Source of the DNA: JBFMFB01 sp040752115
Lineage (GTDB): Bacteria; Pseudomonadota; Gammaproteobacteria; Burkholderiales; Sulfuricellaceae
Direction: 5' to 3'
Assembly (NCBI GenBank): GCA_040752115.1
Contig: JBFMFB010000008.1
Location: 1 to 64,000 of the forward strand
Length of the DNA: 64,000 bases
The translations under genes were made by a program, and so were the position numbers. Below, in pieces: positions 25,292-34,504 of this stretch (position 1 is the first letter of the stretch; each line of letters opens with the position of its first letter). Below the pieces are notes generated by a model. The model was not told the origin of the DNA and ran no database searches. It was given only the letters and a program-made list of their open reading frames with translations.

Positions 25292-25828
25292 ATGCACGAC
25301 GAAGCCCCGCTCAGCAAGACGCGCCGCAAGCAGGAAATGCACGGCCTGCAGGATATCGGCGAACAGCTCGTGGCGCTGAATCGCGCGCAGCTGGATCAGC
25401 TCGGCCTGCCGGAATCCCTGCTGGACGCGGTGCTGGAGGCGAAGCGGCTGAATCGCCACGAGGCCGTGCGCCGGCAGATGCAGTACATCGGCAAGATCAT
25501 GCGCACCGTGGACGCGGCGCCGATCAAGGCGAAGCTGGACGAATGGAACGGCGTCGGCCGCGAGCAGACTGCGCGGCTGCATCTGATCGAGCGCTGGCGC
25601 GCCCGGCTGATCGAGGACGAAGCGGCCATCAGCGAGCTGGTGCTGGCATACCCCGGTGCGGACGTTCAGCACCTGCGCCTGCTCGCGCGCAACGCCCGCA
25701 AGGAGCACGCCGCCAACAGGCCACCGAAAAGCAGCCGCGCCCTGTTCCGGGAGCTGCGCGAACTGATTGCCGGGGAGCAGGGCGCGAGCGAACACCCCCA
25801 ACAAACCGACGAAGAAACTGAACCATGA
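25292..25828 (+). CDS. darP: Ribosome-associated protein DarP/YjgA (DUF615)
   Basis: A 178-residue protein that associates with the 50S subunit and helps late assembly in characterised members. Family features: SKTRRKQEMHGLQDIGEQLVAL at the start, AKRLNRHEAVRRQMQYIGKIMR in the middle and a Lys/Arg-rich LLARNARKEHAANRPPKSSRALFRELREL near the end. It starts 93 bases from the divergent pmbA start, a common pmbA-yjgA arrangement, and its end overlaps mog by four bases. Confidence 0.93.
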   Translation: MHDEAPLSKTRRKQEMHGLQDIGEQLVALNRAQLDQLGLPESLLDAVLEAKRLNRHEAVRRQMQYIGKIMRTVDAAPIKAKLDEWNGVGREQTARLHLIERWRARLIEDEAAISELVLAYPGADVQHLRLLARNARKEHAANRPPKSSRALFRELRELIAGEQGASEHPQQTDEETEP

Positions 25829-26382
25829 ATACCGAAACCGTCAAGATCGGCCTGGTCACCGTGAGCGACCGCGCCTCCCAGGGAATCTACGAAGACAAGG
25901 GCATCCCGGCCCTCGAGGAATGGCTGGAGGCGGCGCTCGCCACCCCATGGCAGGCCGTCGCCCGGATCATCCCGGACGAGCAGGCGCAGATCGAAGCCAC
26001 CTTGCGCGAACTGGCGGACCAGGAAGGCTGCGATCTGATCCTGACCACCGGCGGCACTGGCCCGGCGCCGCGCGATGTCACGCCGGAAGCCACGCTGGCC
26101 GTGGCAGACAAGGTGCTGCCGGGCTTCGGCGAGCAGATGCGCGCGGTCAGCCTGAAGTATGTGCCCACCGCCATCCTCTCCCGCCAGGTCGGCGTGATCC
26201 GCGGCCGGGTGCTGATTCTCAACCTGCCGGGACAGCCCAAGGCGATCAAGGAGACGCTGGACGGCGTGTTCGCCGCCGTGCCCTACTGCATCGATCTGAT
26301 CGGCGGCCCCTACATCGAGACCCGCGAGGAAGCCGTCAAGGCGTTCCGCCCCAAGTCGGCGCAGCGCCCCGCCGTCGCGTAA
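25825..26382 (+). CDS. mog: Molybdopterin adenylyltransferase
   Basis: A 185-residue MogA/MoaB-family enzyme that adenylates molybdopterin before molybdenum insertion. Seen: KIGLVTVSDRASQGIYEDKGIPAL, the substrate-binding LILTTGGTGPAPRDVTPEAT and VLILNLPGQPKAI. Length fits Mog. It overlaps yjgA by ATGA. No other molybdenum cofactor gene is in the window. Confidence 0.93.
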   Translation: MNTETVKIGLVTVSDRASQGIYEDKGIPALEEWLEAALATPWQAVARIIPDEQAQIEATLRELADQEGCDLILTTGGTGPAPRDVTPEATLAVADKVLPGFGEQMRAVSLKYVPTAILSRQVGVIRGRVLILNLPGQPKAIKETLDGVFAAVPYCIDLIGGPYIETREEAVKAFRPKSAQRPAVA

Positions 26383-26390
26383 CCGCATCC

Positions 26391-27050
26391 ATGCCCGCCC
26401 CGCTCGAAATCGCAACCGGCCCGGCGCCGACCGGCGCGGTGATCTGGCTGCACGGCCTGGGGGCGGACGGCCATGATTTCGCGCCGATCGTCCCGGAACT
26501 CGGGCTGCCGCAGACGCCCGCGCTGCGTTTCGTTTTTCCCCACGCGCCAATGATGCCGGTCACGATCAACGACGGCTACGTCATGTCGGCATGGTACGAC
26601 ATCGCCCATCCCGGCCTGGCGCGGGAAGAAGACGAGACGGGCATCCGCGCCTCGCAGCGCACCGTCGAGGCGCTGATTGCGCGGGAAGAGGAACGGGGCA
26701 TCCCTCCTTCCCGCATCGTGCTGGCGGGCTTCTCCCAAGGGGGCGCCATCGTGCTGCACACCGGGCTGCGTTTTCCGCAGCGTCTGGCCGGGGTGCTGGC
26801 GCTCTCGACCTACCTGCCGCTCAAGGGAAGCTTTTCCGCCGATGCCAGCCCCGCCAATGCCGACTTGCCGGTTTTCATGGCGCACGGCAGCCGCGACCCG
26901 GTCGTTCCTTTGCCGCTTGCCGCCGCTTCCAGGGATTTTCTGCTCCGCTCCGGCTACCCGGTGGAATGGCACGAATATGAAATGGCGCATTCGGTGTGCC
27001 CCGCCGAAATCGCCGATATCGGCGCATGGCTGCGCCGCGTGTTTGCCTGA
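26391..27050 (+). CDS. Alpha/beta-hydrolase, carboxylesterase/phospholipase type
   Basis: A 219-residue cytoplasmic esterase of the acyl-protein-thioesterase/carboxylesterase II type. The triad is complete: S115 in LAGFSQGGAI, D169 in AHGSRDPVVP and H200 in EMAHSVCPAEI. The oxyanion region HGLGADGHDF is at residues 21-30 and RFVFPHAP follows. It lies eight bases after mog and is the last gene of the yjgA-mog-esterase unit. Physiological substrate unknown. Confidence 0.92.
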   Translation: MPAPLEIATGPAPTGAVIWLHGLGADGHDFAPIVPELGLPQTPALRFVFPHAPMMPVTINDGYVMSAWYDIAHPGLAREEDETGIRASQRTVEALIAREEERGIPPSRIVLAGFSQGGAIVLHTGLRFPQRLAGVLALSTYLPLKGSFSADASPANADLPVFMAHGSRDPVVPLPLAAASRDFLLRSGYPVEWHEYEMAHSVCPAEIADIGAWLRRVFA

Positions 27051-27075
27051 TCGGCTACGGCCCGGCAGCCGCGCC

Positions 27076-28752
27076 CTAATCGGGGTGGGTGAAGCCGACC
27101 CGCTCGTAATCCTCGCCCTGTTCCAGCACGGACGCCAACCTGACCAGATGCGCCTCGCCGCTGACCAGCATCAGGCAGTTCCGTCCGGCGACGAGGTTGT
27201 TTCTTTCCACCACCAGACTGGGGCCCTCCCCCTTCACCGCATCGTGCGGCAGCAGCACTGCGGTGAGATACGGCCCGGAAGCAGCTTCGGCAATTTCCCG
27301 CCAGCGCGGAAGTTCGCTTTGCTCCAGGAGGCGAAAGCGCACGGGAACCGGGTTGCGGGAAAGCGTCTGGATGCCTACCGAAACCCGCTCGCTGGCATCC
27401 CGCCCCAGCCGCCGCACCGCGCCTAACATCCATCTGCCGCCCTGTTCTGCCTTCAGCCCGAGCAGCGTACCGACCTTCAGCCAATCGCCGTTGAGCTGCG
27501 GGACCACCGCGCCGAAGCCGCCGGCGCTGACGTTTTCCATGATCCAGCTTTCCGTTTCATCTTTCTCGGCTTCGGCATTCCCGCCCCCCATTTCCGGCAT
27601 AAACCGTTGGGTCTTCTCGGCGACAAAACCATACAGTTTCATGTCCAGTGGTACCGGATGGGGCAGATCGCGGCTTTCCGCCTCGTCGGCAACGGCATTT
27701 TTTTCGTCGGCCGCAATCTGCCGGAGGATTTCCGGAAACCGGTGCGCCACGCTGAATCGAGCCATGGTCCGGGTGCGCATGTGCTGGCGCTGGGGAGGTT
27801 TGCTGGCCCAATAGAGCTGGAGGTGCTCGATCATGTCGAGCAGGGCATCGCGCGCGTATTCCTCGCCAAACCCGAGCTCCGGCGGCGTCGCGCCCTCCTC
27901 GAGCGAATGCACCAACCCTCCCAGCTTGGCAGCAGCGACACCGCCGCCGAAGAAACGCAGCAGCGCATGCAGCTGCATCCCTTTGTAGGCGCGGGTCGGC
28001 GCTGCCGCGAGCGATAAATCGAAGTAGAAGGTGCTGCCAGGGGTGGGGCGCTCTTCGAAATTGAAGGAGGGAGCAAAATGTGCAACCAGCCTGTCCACCA
28101 GCTCCATTTGCGTATGGGACAGGCTGCCTGGCGAAGACATTTCGAACATCAGCGCCTTCAGCAGTTCCTGCTGCACGCTGGTGTTCCTCGCGCTTTCCGG
28201 ATAGAGGGGAAACAGATTGTGGGCAAACGCTTTCGCCTCAGCGAACTGGTACACCTTGCAGAGATCCGCCCAGATGCGCTCCTCGATCGGGCGATAGCGG
28301 ATATGCAGCCATTTTTTCTGCGCCGCCAGCGAGCGCAGGGCGCGAACGGCGAGCAGCGGCAGCTCGTCCTTGACCGACTCAGCGCCTTTCACCGTGCGGC
28401 CGTATTCTTCAAGGCAGAGCAGATATGCGGCGGCGGAATGCTTCCAGAATTCAAAAATTGCCGCCCACAAGCGGCTTTCCTGGAATTTCTGCATCCGTGC
28501 GGCGGTGAGGTAGTCGCGGCACAACTTGCGCTGGTAAGGCTGGGCGGTTTCATCCAGGAGCTTGATTACCCCCACCCGGTCATTCAGCCTGAAACCCTCG
28601 GTGTCGGTGACGGAACTCAGCCAGGCAGTGATTTCCTCCACCGCCCTGAATGCATCGCGGGGCAGATCGGCAAGCAGGTTCCTGGCTTCGGCAACGCCGT
28701 GCATGGGATGGTCCGGCCTGCTCCCCAACTTTTCCAGCCAGTCGAATATCAT
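27076..28752 (-). CDS. Large unknown protein with PilZ-like C-terminal region
   Basis: A 558-residue protein without signal peptide or clear membrane segment. Residues 1-400 are mainly helical and not recognised. Between about 410 and 480 ESWIMENVSAGGFGAVVPQ, DWLKVGTLLGLKAEQGGRWMLGAVRRL and VSVGIQTLSRNPVPVRFRLL resemble the beta-barrel of PilZ-type domains (SAGGFGA as the D/NxSxxG half), but the RxxxR half of the c-di-GMP site is not obvious, so ligand binding is uncertain. The start at 28752 is supported by GGGGAGGG upstream. It is the downstream neighbour of a CBS-pair gene on the same strand. A signalling role is inferred only. Confidence 0.72.
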   Translation of the reverse strand: MIFDWLEKLGSRPDHPMHGVAEARNLLADLPRDAFRAVEEITAWLSSVTDTEGFRLNDRVGVIKLLDETAQPYQRKLCRDYLTAARMQKFQESRLWAAIFEFWKHSAAAYLLCLEEYGRTVKGAESVKDELPLLAVRALRSLAAQKKWLHIRYRPIEERIWADLCKVYQFAEAKAFAHNLFPLYPESARNTSVQQELLKALMFEMSSPGSLSHTQMELVDRLVAHFAPSFNFEERPTPGSTFYFDLSLAAAPTRAYKGMQLHALLRFFGGGVAAAKLGGLVHSLEEGATPPELGFGEEYARDALLDMIEHLQLYWASKPPQRQHMRTRTMARFSVAHRFPEILRQIAADEKNAVADEAESRDLPHPVPLDMKLYGFVAEKTQRFMPEMGGGNAEAEKDETESWIMENVSAGGFGAVVPQLNGDWLKVGTLLGLKAEQGGRWMLGAVRRLGRDASERVSVGIQTLSRNPVPVRFRLLEQSELPRWREIAEAASGPYLTAVLLPHDAVKGEGPSLVVERNNLVAGRNCLMLVSGEAHLVRLASVLEQGEDYERVGFTHPD

Positions 28753-28812
28753 GCGCCCTCCCCAGTCCTGCAACGTTATTTTGTTTCTATTCTCGATGCA
28801 GCTCGACGCTGC

Positions 28813-29253
28813 TTACTCCGGCCAATGCCGGATATAGCGCTTGAGCAGCTGGATTTCAAAGTTGTTTTCGCTGAGGCAGGCTTTGGCCACGTCATGAAAA
28901 GTGATCACCCCGAGCAATTTGTCCCCTTCCATGACCGGCAGGTGGCGGATGTGGTTCTCGGTCATCACCCCACGCACGTAGTCCACGGTGTCTTCCGGGC
29001 TGCCGACGATCACCTGGCGAGTCATCAACTCCTCTACCCTCGCCTGCTCGAGGCTGCACCCCATCTTGTTCAGCGCGCGCAGCACATCGCGCTCGGTGAA
29101 AATGCCGACCATGCGGCCCTCGTCGTTTTTCACCACCAGCGAACCGATATTGTTCTGCACCATCACGCCGATTGCCTCCTTTACCGGCTGGCCGGGCGCA
29201 ATGCTGTATATCTTGTCGCCGTTCTTAACTGTCAGAATATCGCGGATTATCAT
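28813..29253 (-). CDS. CBS-pair domain protein
   Basis: A 146-residue protein made of two CBS motifs and little else. First motif: DKIYSIAPGQPVKEAIGVMVQNNIGSLVV...GIFTERDVLRAL; second: TRQVIVGSPEDTVDYVRGVMTENHIRHLPV...GVITFHDVAKACL. Such stand-alone pairs bind adenine nucleotides and act as energy sensors. A GGAG site lies upstream of the ATG. The gene upstream on this strand is ispE, separated by about 200 AT-richer bases with no gene. Confidence 0.92.
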   Translation of the reverse strand: MIIRDILTVKNGDKIYSIAPGQPVKEAIGVMVQNNIGSLVVKNDEGRMVGIFTERDVLRALNKMGCSLEQARVEELMTRQVIVGSPEDTVDYVRGVMTENHIRHLPVMEGDKLLGVITFHDVAKACLSENNFEIQLLKRYIRHWPE

Positions 29254-29449
29254 CGTCTGCTCCTTGACTGGTTTGCCCGGCCAACCTCGCGTCCGCCCTC
29301 CGCCGCGCCCATGGCCGAGAAATACGAATTTTCAAAATTCACTCTATCATTACGGCAAAGTTATAGCAAGTTCGGAAATCGCATAAACACATTAAAAATC
29401 AAGAGATAGCGAACACCACCAACGCTCGCCCGGTCGCCAGCCGGTAATG

Positions 29450-30292
29450 TCAGCGCGCGAAATCCCACAGCGGATGCCGATCCACGCCCCGCGCCACAAA
29501 TCCGCCCATGGCCGCCGGTTTCAGCGCGAACACCCGGCGGGCATCTTCCTCGGCCGGGAAAGCGGCGAACACGCACGCGCCCGAGCCGGTCATCCTGGCA
29601 TCGCCGAAAGTCTTCAGCCAGGCCAGATATTCCGCCACCTGCGGGTAGTTGCGGCACACCACCGGTTCCAGATCGTTGCGCCCCTGCCCGGCCGCGAAGT
29701 CCTCCGGCCGAATCGCGGGAGTATTGCGCGTCAGCTCCGCGCTGGCAAAAACTTCCGCCGTCGGCACCTGCACTGGCGGCACCAGCACCACATACCAGGC
29801 CGGCGGCAAAACGATCCGGCGGAGTTGCTCCCCCACACCCTCGGCGAAAGCGCTTTCCCCGAACACGAACACCGGCACGTCCGCCCCCAGCTTCAGCGCC
29901 AATTCCTGCAACTGCAACCGGCTCAAATCCACCCCCCACAGGCGGTTCAACGCCAGCAGCGTGGTCGCAGCGTCCGAGCTCCCGCCCCCCAGGCCGCCCC
30001 CCAGCGGCAGTATCTTTTCCAGCGAAATCTCCACCCCCTGCCGGCAGCCGGTCGCCTGCTGGAGCAGTCGCGCGGCGCGCACGCACAGATCCTTTTCCGG
30101 CGCCACCCCCGGCAGCTCGCTGGTCCGCAGGATCGCGCCATCCGGGCGAATCCCAAAGCGCAGGCGGTCACCGTGGTCGAGAAAACGGAACACGCTTTGC
30201 AGCAGGTGATAGCCGTCCGCGCGGCGCCCTACTACGTGCAGGAACAGGTTGAGCTTGGCCGGCGCCGGATAGCTCGTCTCGGCTTGAATCAT
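29450..30292 (-). CDS. ispE: 4-diphosphocytidyl-2-C-methyl-D-erythritol kinase
   Basis: A 280-residue GHMP kinase of the non-mevalonate isoprenoid pathway. PAPAKLNLFLHVVGRRADGYH at the N-terminus, the ATP-binding PLGGGLGGGSSDAATTL loop, and the C-terminal MTGSGACVFA are all present. Full length. Its ATG overlaps the lolB stop by four bases, the standard lolB-ispE pair of beta- and gammaproteobacteria. The tRNA-Gln and prs genes that often follow are absent. Confidence 0.97.
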   Translation of the reverse strand: MIQAETSYPAPAKLNLFLHVVGRRADGYHLLQSVFRFLDHGDRLRFGIRPDGAILRTSELPGVAPEKDLCVRAARLLQQATGCRQGVEISLEKILPLGGGLGGGSSDAATTLLALNRLWGVDLSRLQLQELALKLGADVPVFVFGESAFAEGVGEQLRRIVLPPAWYVVLVPPVQVPTAEVFASAELTRNTPAIRPEDFAAGQGRNDLEPVVCRNYPQVAEYLAWLKTFGDARMTGSGACVFAAFPAEEDARRVFALKPAAMGGFVARGVDRHPLWDFAR

Positions 30293-30978
30293 AGCAGTGC
30301 TTTTCCGGTTTCTTCCGCGGGCGGGCCGCCATCGGGCCGTTCTCCGTCGGGAGCGGCCGGCGTAAGGAGCCACTCGTCGATGAGCAGCCTGATCTCCAGA
30401 TCGCCGCGCTGCATTTCGATCCTGCCGGGCAGTTCGACGCCGTCCACGAGCTGGTAGCCGAGGTAATCGATCCGCCAGCCGTCCTGATCCAGATGAGAAA
30501 GACGGCGGCTTTGATCCCGCTGCGGTACGCCCGGGCCCGGCGCCGGCGCGCCCAGCACCCAATAGCGCAGGCCGCTCAGCGGGAGGCGCCAGCCGAGCAC
30601 CTGCTCGGTCAGGCTTTCCGCGTCCGGCGCGCGGTAGTTTTGCTGATCCGCCGTGGTCAGCGACACCCCGGTCGCATCCCTCACCACGTGCGCCACGCCC
30701 TGGCCAAGCGGGGACAGCAGCAGCAGGTCGTCGGTGTCCCCGCTCTGCTGCCAGCGCAGCCCCCCGGAAAATCCCTGGCCGTCGTACTTCACCGACACCC
30801 TGCCGCCGAGATGAAACCGCCCGGGCTGGACAGCGGGAGCGGCCGCGCCGGCGGGGGGCTCGATCCTGGGAGGCAACGGCGCACACCCGGACAGCGCCGC
30901 CAGCAGTAGAAACGCCGCCATCCCGACCTGGCCGGGACGGCATCGCCGAAATTCGCCGCCGGTATCGAGAAACATCAT
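30289..30978 (-). CDS. lolB: Outer-membrane lipoprotein insertion factor LolB
   Basis: A 229-residue lipoprotein that accepts lipoproteins from LolA and inserts them into the outer membrane. Residues 19-34 form a lipoprotein signal with lipobox LSGC, followed by the open-barrel sequence (FHLGGRVSVKYDGQGFSGGLRWQQ, LLLLSPLGQGVAHV, YWVLGAPAPG). Three starts (GTG 30981, ATG 30978, ATG 30975) are nearly equal; the ATG at 30978 overlaps the TPR stop by one base. Middle gene of a TPR-lolB-ispE operon. Confidence 0.93.
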   Translation of the reverse strand: MMFLDTGGEFRRCRPGQVGMAAFLLLAALSGCAPLPPRIEPPAGAAAPAVQPGRFHLGGRVSVKYDGQGFSGGLRWQQSGDTDDLLLLSPLGQGVAHVVRDATGVSLTTADQQNYRAPDAESLTEQVLGWRLPLSGLRYWVLGAPAPGPGVPQRDQSRRLSHLDQDGWRIDYLGYQLVDGVELPGRIEMQRGDLEIRLLIDEWLLTPAAPDGERPDGGPPAEETGKALL

Positions 30979-32687
30979 CACGGCTTGAATTTTTTGACGG
31001 CGTTGAGCAGCGCCTCACTTTTCGGAAATTCCTTCAGGGCGGACTGCCACACCTTTTCCGCCTCGCCGCGCTCGCCCTGCACCCACAGCACCTCGCCCAG
31101 GTGCGCCGCGATCTCCGGGTCGGAGCGGAGGCCGAGGGCGCGTCTGAGGTATTCCACCGCCTTGGCGTACTGCCCCAAGCGGTAATGCACCCAGCCCAGG
31201 CTGTCCATCACGAAAGGATCGTCCGGGCTGAGCTTGAGGGCCTTCTCGATCAGCTCGCGCGCCTCTTCGAGGCGGATGGAATGATCCGCGAAGGAATACC
31301 CCAGAGCGTTATAGGCTTGCGCATTATCGGGCTTGAGCTGGATCAGCTTGCGCAGGTCCTGTTCCAGCACGTCCAGCTTTCCGACGGTTTCCGCCGCCAT
31401 GGCGCGGCCGTACAGCAGATCGGGATGATTCGGTAATTTTTCCAGGGCGCGGCTGAGCACCTCATAGGCGTCCTGGTATGCCCTGGCTTCGCGCAGCAGC
31501 TGCGCTTCCGCCAAGGCAAGCTGCACCCGTTGCTGGTTGTTCTGCGGAGAGAGCTGCTGGAGGCGGGCACGCGCTTCGCCCAACTGGCCCTGCTTCGCCA
31601 GCACCGCGGCGTGGCGGATGCGCGCATCGAAGTAATGCTCGCCCTCGCCGACGCTCAGATACCAAGTCGCCGCATCTTCCAGCCGCTGGCGCTCTTCGCC
31701 CAACTGGCCCAGGTAAAGGCGCACCAGGTTTTCGTCCCGGTAGCGGTAGTTCAGCGTCTGTTTGAGATACGTCTCGGCCGAGTCGAGATCACCCTGTTGC
31801 AGCGCCAGCAGCCCAATCGCCATGCTCACTTCCGGGTTGCCGGGGAAATCCCCGCTCAATTGCTGGAACTGGGTCCGCGCCGGGCCGTATTGCTTTTCGG
31901 TGGCGAGCAACTTGGCGTAGGCCAAGCGCACGTCCTTTGCCCTCGGATAGTCGCGCAGAAAAGCCTGGTAAAACTCCAGCGCCTTCGCCGCAGAATCGCG
32001 CTGCAGCAACTGCCCCTCGACGAGCGCGGCGATTTCCCAGCCGGGATGCAGCCGGCCGGCCTCGCGAGCTTCCGCCAGCGCCAGATCGAATTTTTCCGCG
32101 GCCCACGCCGCCTGGGCGACGGCGAAGTGCGCTTCCGGGCTCTGCGGATAAGGCTGCGCCAGCCCCTGCACCATCTCCAGCGCCGCAGCCTTGTCCGATT
32201 GTCTGGCCAGGAGCTGATCCAGTTGCAAAAAATCGCGCGCCTGGATTTCTTTCCCGCCGGCGATCAACTTCGCCAAATAGGGCTTCGCTTCGGCAAGCCT
32301 GCCGCTGTTCACCAACAGCACCGCCATCGTCTGGGTGGCCGGCATCGAATCGGGATCGAGCTCCAGCCACAACGCCGCCGCTTCCAGTGCCAAATCCACC
32401 CGCTGGGTGTGCAGCGCCGCCTCGCTGGCGCGCTGAGCGATGCGCGGATCGCGGGTGCTTCGGGCCAGATCCAGCAGCGCTTCGGCCGCCAGATTCGGCT
32501 CGCCGCGCTGCATGGCGATTTCGCCGAGCAGATATTCGTAGAAAATCTGCCCGCTCAGCTCCTGGCCGGGCAGGGCAGGCTGCCTGACAGGCTCATCGGG
32601 TACGGCGGCGGAAGGGATTCTGGCCGGCATCGGCGCGCACGCCGCCAACGCCAGCAGGCTCGCGATCGCCAGGCATTTCGATTTCAT
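30978..32687 (-). CDS. TPR lipoprotein
   Basis: A 569-residue exported lipoprotein. Lipobox LAAC at about residues 15-18 (ASLLALAACAPM). At least eight TPR-like units can be followed, the clearest near the C-terminus: AQAYNALGYSFADHSIRLEEARELIEKALKLSPDD and PFVMDSLGWVHYRLGQYAKAVEYLRRAL. Such proteins are commonly coded just before lolB in betaproteobacteria; they are probably outer-membrane scaffolds, function unknown. It is the first gene of the TPR-lolB-ispE operon, divergent from the ABC transporter genes. Confidence 0.9.
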   Translation of the reverse strand: MKSKCLAIASLLALAACAPMPARIPSAAVPDEPVRQPALPGQELSGQIFYEYLLGEIAMQRGEPNLAAEALLDLARSTRDPRIAQRASEAALHTQRVDLALEAAALWLELDPDSMPATQTMAVLLVNSGRLAEAKPYLAKLIAGGKEIQARDFLQLDQLLARQSDKAAALEMVQGLAQPYPQSPEAHFAVAQAAWAAEKFDLALAEAREAGRLHPGWEIAALVEGQLLQRDSAAKALEFYQAFLRDYPRAKDVRLAYAKLLATEKQYGPARTQFQQLSGDFPGNPEVSMAIGLLALQQGDLDSAETYLKQTLNYRYRDENLVRLYLGQLGEERQRLEDAATWYLSVGEGEHYFDARIRHAAVLAKQGQLGEARARLQQLSPQNNQQRVQLALAEAQLLREARAYQDAYEVLSRALEKLPNHPDLLYGRAMAAETVGKLDVLEQDLRKLIQLKPDNAQAYNALGYSFADHSIRLEEARELIEKALKLSPDDPFVMDSLGWVHYRLGQYAKAVEYLRRALGLRSDPEIAAHLGEVLWVQGERGEAEKVWQSALKEFPKSEALLNAVKKFKP

Positions 32688-32822
32688 GAAGGTAATCTTT
32701 AGGGTGGAATGGATTGGGTATAATTCAGGCGCTGACCGGATTACGGATTTCTGAGCCAGAACCGCCATATTAGGGTATATTTGGCGCTCGTCACAAGTAG
32801 TGTCCGGATTATCCCTGTCGTT

Positions 32823-33761
32823 ATGCCGCCCCCCGCCACCATCACCGTTTCCGCCGACCGGCTTTCCCGCCGCTACGGCTCGCGTACCGCGGTGCGCGAC
32901 GTCAGCTTCGAGTTGCGGCAGGGTGAAGTGCTGGGATTTTTAGGCCCCAACGGTGCCGGCAAAACCACCACCATGCAGATGCTGACGGGGAATCTGGCCC
33001 CCAGCGGCGGCAGCGTCCGGATCTGCGGCATTGACCTGCTGGAACGGCCCCTGGCGGCCAAGGCGTTGCTGGGCTATCTGCCGGAGACACCGCCGCTTTA
33101 CCGCGATCTTACCGTGGCCGAATACCTGGAGCTGGCGGCCAAGCTGCACCGGGTCGCCAAACCTCAGCTGAAAGCGGCAGTGGCGGAAGCGCAACGCCGC
33201 TGCGGCTTGCAGGATGTAGGCAGGCAGCTGATCGGCAGCCTGTCCAAAGGGTATCAGCAGCGCGTCGGCATCGCCCAGGCGATCGTCCACAACCCGCAAG
33301 TGATCATCCTGGACGAACCGACAGCCGGTCTCGACCCGATCCAGATCCGCGAAATCCGCGCGCTGATCCGGGAGCTGGGCGGCGAGCACAGCGTGATCCT
33401 CTCCACCCATATCCTGCCGGAGGTGGAAAGCGTGTGCGACCGGGTGCAGATCATGCACCGCGGCGAGCTGGTGTACAGCGACGGCATCGATGAACTGAAA
33501 CGCCGGCGCGCAGGGAATAGCCTGCTGGCCGGTCTGCACCGGCCGCCGGAAACGGAAGAGCTGGCCCGGATCGCCGGCGTCGCCAGGGTGGAGCGCCTTT
33601 CCGCCACCGAATTCCGCATCCACCACCATGCCGAAGCGAATCCCGCAGAAGCCTTCACCCAGGCAGCGGCTCAACACGGCTGGGGGCTGTACCAGCTTAC
33701 CCCGGAGCATACCAGCCTGGAAGACGTGTTCGTCCAGCTGACGCAACAGGATGAAACATGA
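32823..33761 (+). CDS. ABC transporter ATP-binding protein (GldA-like)
   Basis: A 312-residue ATPase of an ABC-2 type exporter. Walker A GPNGAGKTT, Q-loop region LPETPPLY, signature LSKGYQQRVGIAQA, Walker B VIILDEPTAGLDP and the H-loop STHILPEVE are intact. The C-terminal 90 residues form the accessory domain seen in GldA/NatA-type proteins. The ATG at 32823 is preferred; a TTG at 32781 has no support. It overlaps the permease gene by four bases. Confidence 0.92.
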   Translation: MPPPATITVSADRLSRRYGSRTAVRDVSFELRQGEVLGFLGPNGAGKTTTMQMLTGNLAPSGGSVRICGIDLLERPLAAKALLGYLPETPPLYRDLTVAEYLELAAKLHRVAKPQLKAAVAEAQRRCGLQDVGRQLIGSLSKGYQQRVGIAQAIVHNPQVIILDEPTAGLDPIQIREIRALIRELGGEHSVILSTHILPEVESVCDRVQIMHRGELVYSDGIDELKRRRAGNSLLAGLHRPPETEELARIAGVARVERLSATEFRIHHHAEANPAEAFTQAAAQHGWGLYQLTPEHTSLEDVFVQLTQQDET

Positions 33762-34501
33762 TCTGGACCATTGCGACCAAAGAACTCAAAAGCCTGTTCG
33801 GCTCGCCACTGGCGTGGATCACCCTGGCGATCCTCCAGTTCATTCTGGCCTGGCTCTTTCTCGCCCAGATCGACGCCTTTCTTGCGGTGCAGCCCCAACT
33901 TGCCCAGCTCGCCAATCCGCCGGGCGCCACCGAAGTCATTACCGTCCCGCTGTTCGGCGCCGCCGCCATCGTGCTGCTGATGGTAACGCCGCTGTTCAGC
34001 ATGCGCCTGATTGCCGAGGAACGGCGCAACCAGACCTTGCCCTTGCTGATGTCGGCGCCGGTTTCTCTCGGCCACATCGTCGTCGGCAAATTCCTTGGCC
34101 TGATGCTGTTCCTGGGCCTGGTCATCGGCCTGACCGCGACGATGGCGCTGTCGCTGTATAGCGGCGGCACGCTCGATCTCGGGCTGGTGCTCGCTAATCT
34201 GCTCGGTCTGGGGCTGCTGGCTGCCGCCTTCGCCGCAGCGGGCATCTACTTTTCGAGCCTGACGGCGCACCCCGCCGTCGCCGCCATCGCCTGCCTGGGC
34301 GCCCTGCTGGGATCATGGATCGTTGCCATTCCTGCCCAGGAACCGGACAGCGCGCTGCACTATTTGTCGCTGCTGAAGCATTTCGAGTCGTTCAACAAGG
34401 GACTGGTGGACACCGGCGATGTCGCCTATTTCCTGCTGGTTGCCGTGGCGTTCCTGGTGCTGGCGGTACGCCGGCTGGACATGGACCGGCTGCAGGGATA
34501 G
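33758..34501 (+). CDS. ABC-2 type permease (GldF-like)
   Basis: A 247-residue membrane protein with six hydrophobic segments. The N-terminus WTIATKELKSLFGSPLAWI and RLIAEERRNQTLPLLMSAPVS are typical of ABC-2 permeases of the GldF type. It lies between the ATPase (ATGA overlap) and the GldG-like gene (three bases apart), so the three form one transcript and probably one complex. Confidence 0.9.
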   Translation: MIWTIATKELKSLFGSPLAWITLAILQFILAWLFLAQIDAFLAVQPQLAQLANPPGATEVITVPLFGAAAIVLLMVTPLFSMRLIAEERRNQTLPLLMSAPVSLGHIVVGKFLGLMLFLGLVIGLTATMALSLYSGGTLDLGLVLANLLGLGLLAAAFAAAGIYFSSLTAHPAVAAIACLGALLGSWIVAIPAQEPDSALHYLSLLKHFESFNKGLVDTGDVAYFLLVAVAFLVLAVRRLDMDRLQG

Positions 34502-34504
34502 GGC

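Noticed and set aside
29254..29449. Expected tRNA-Gln near ispE
   Set aside because: No cloverleaf or tRNA-like 3' end was found on either strand in this gap.
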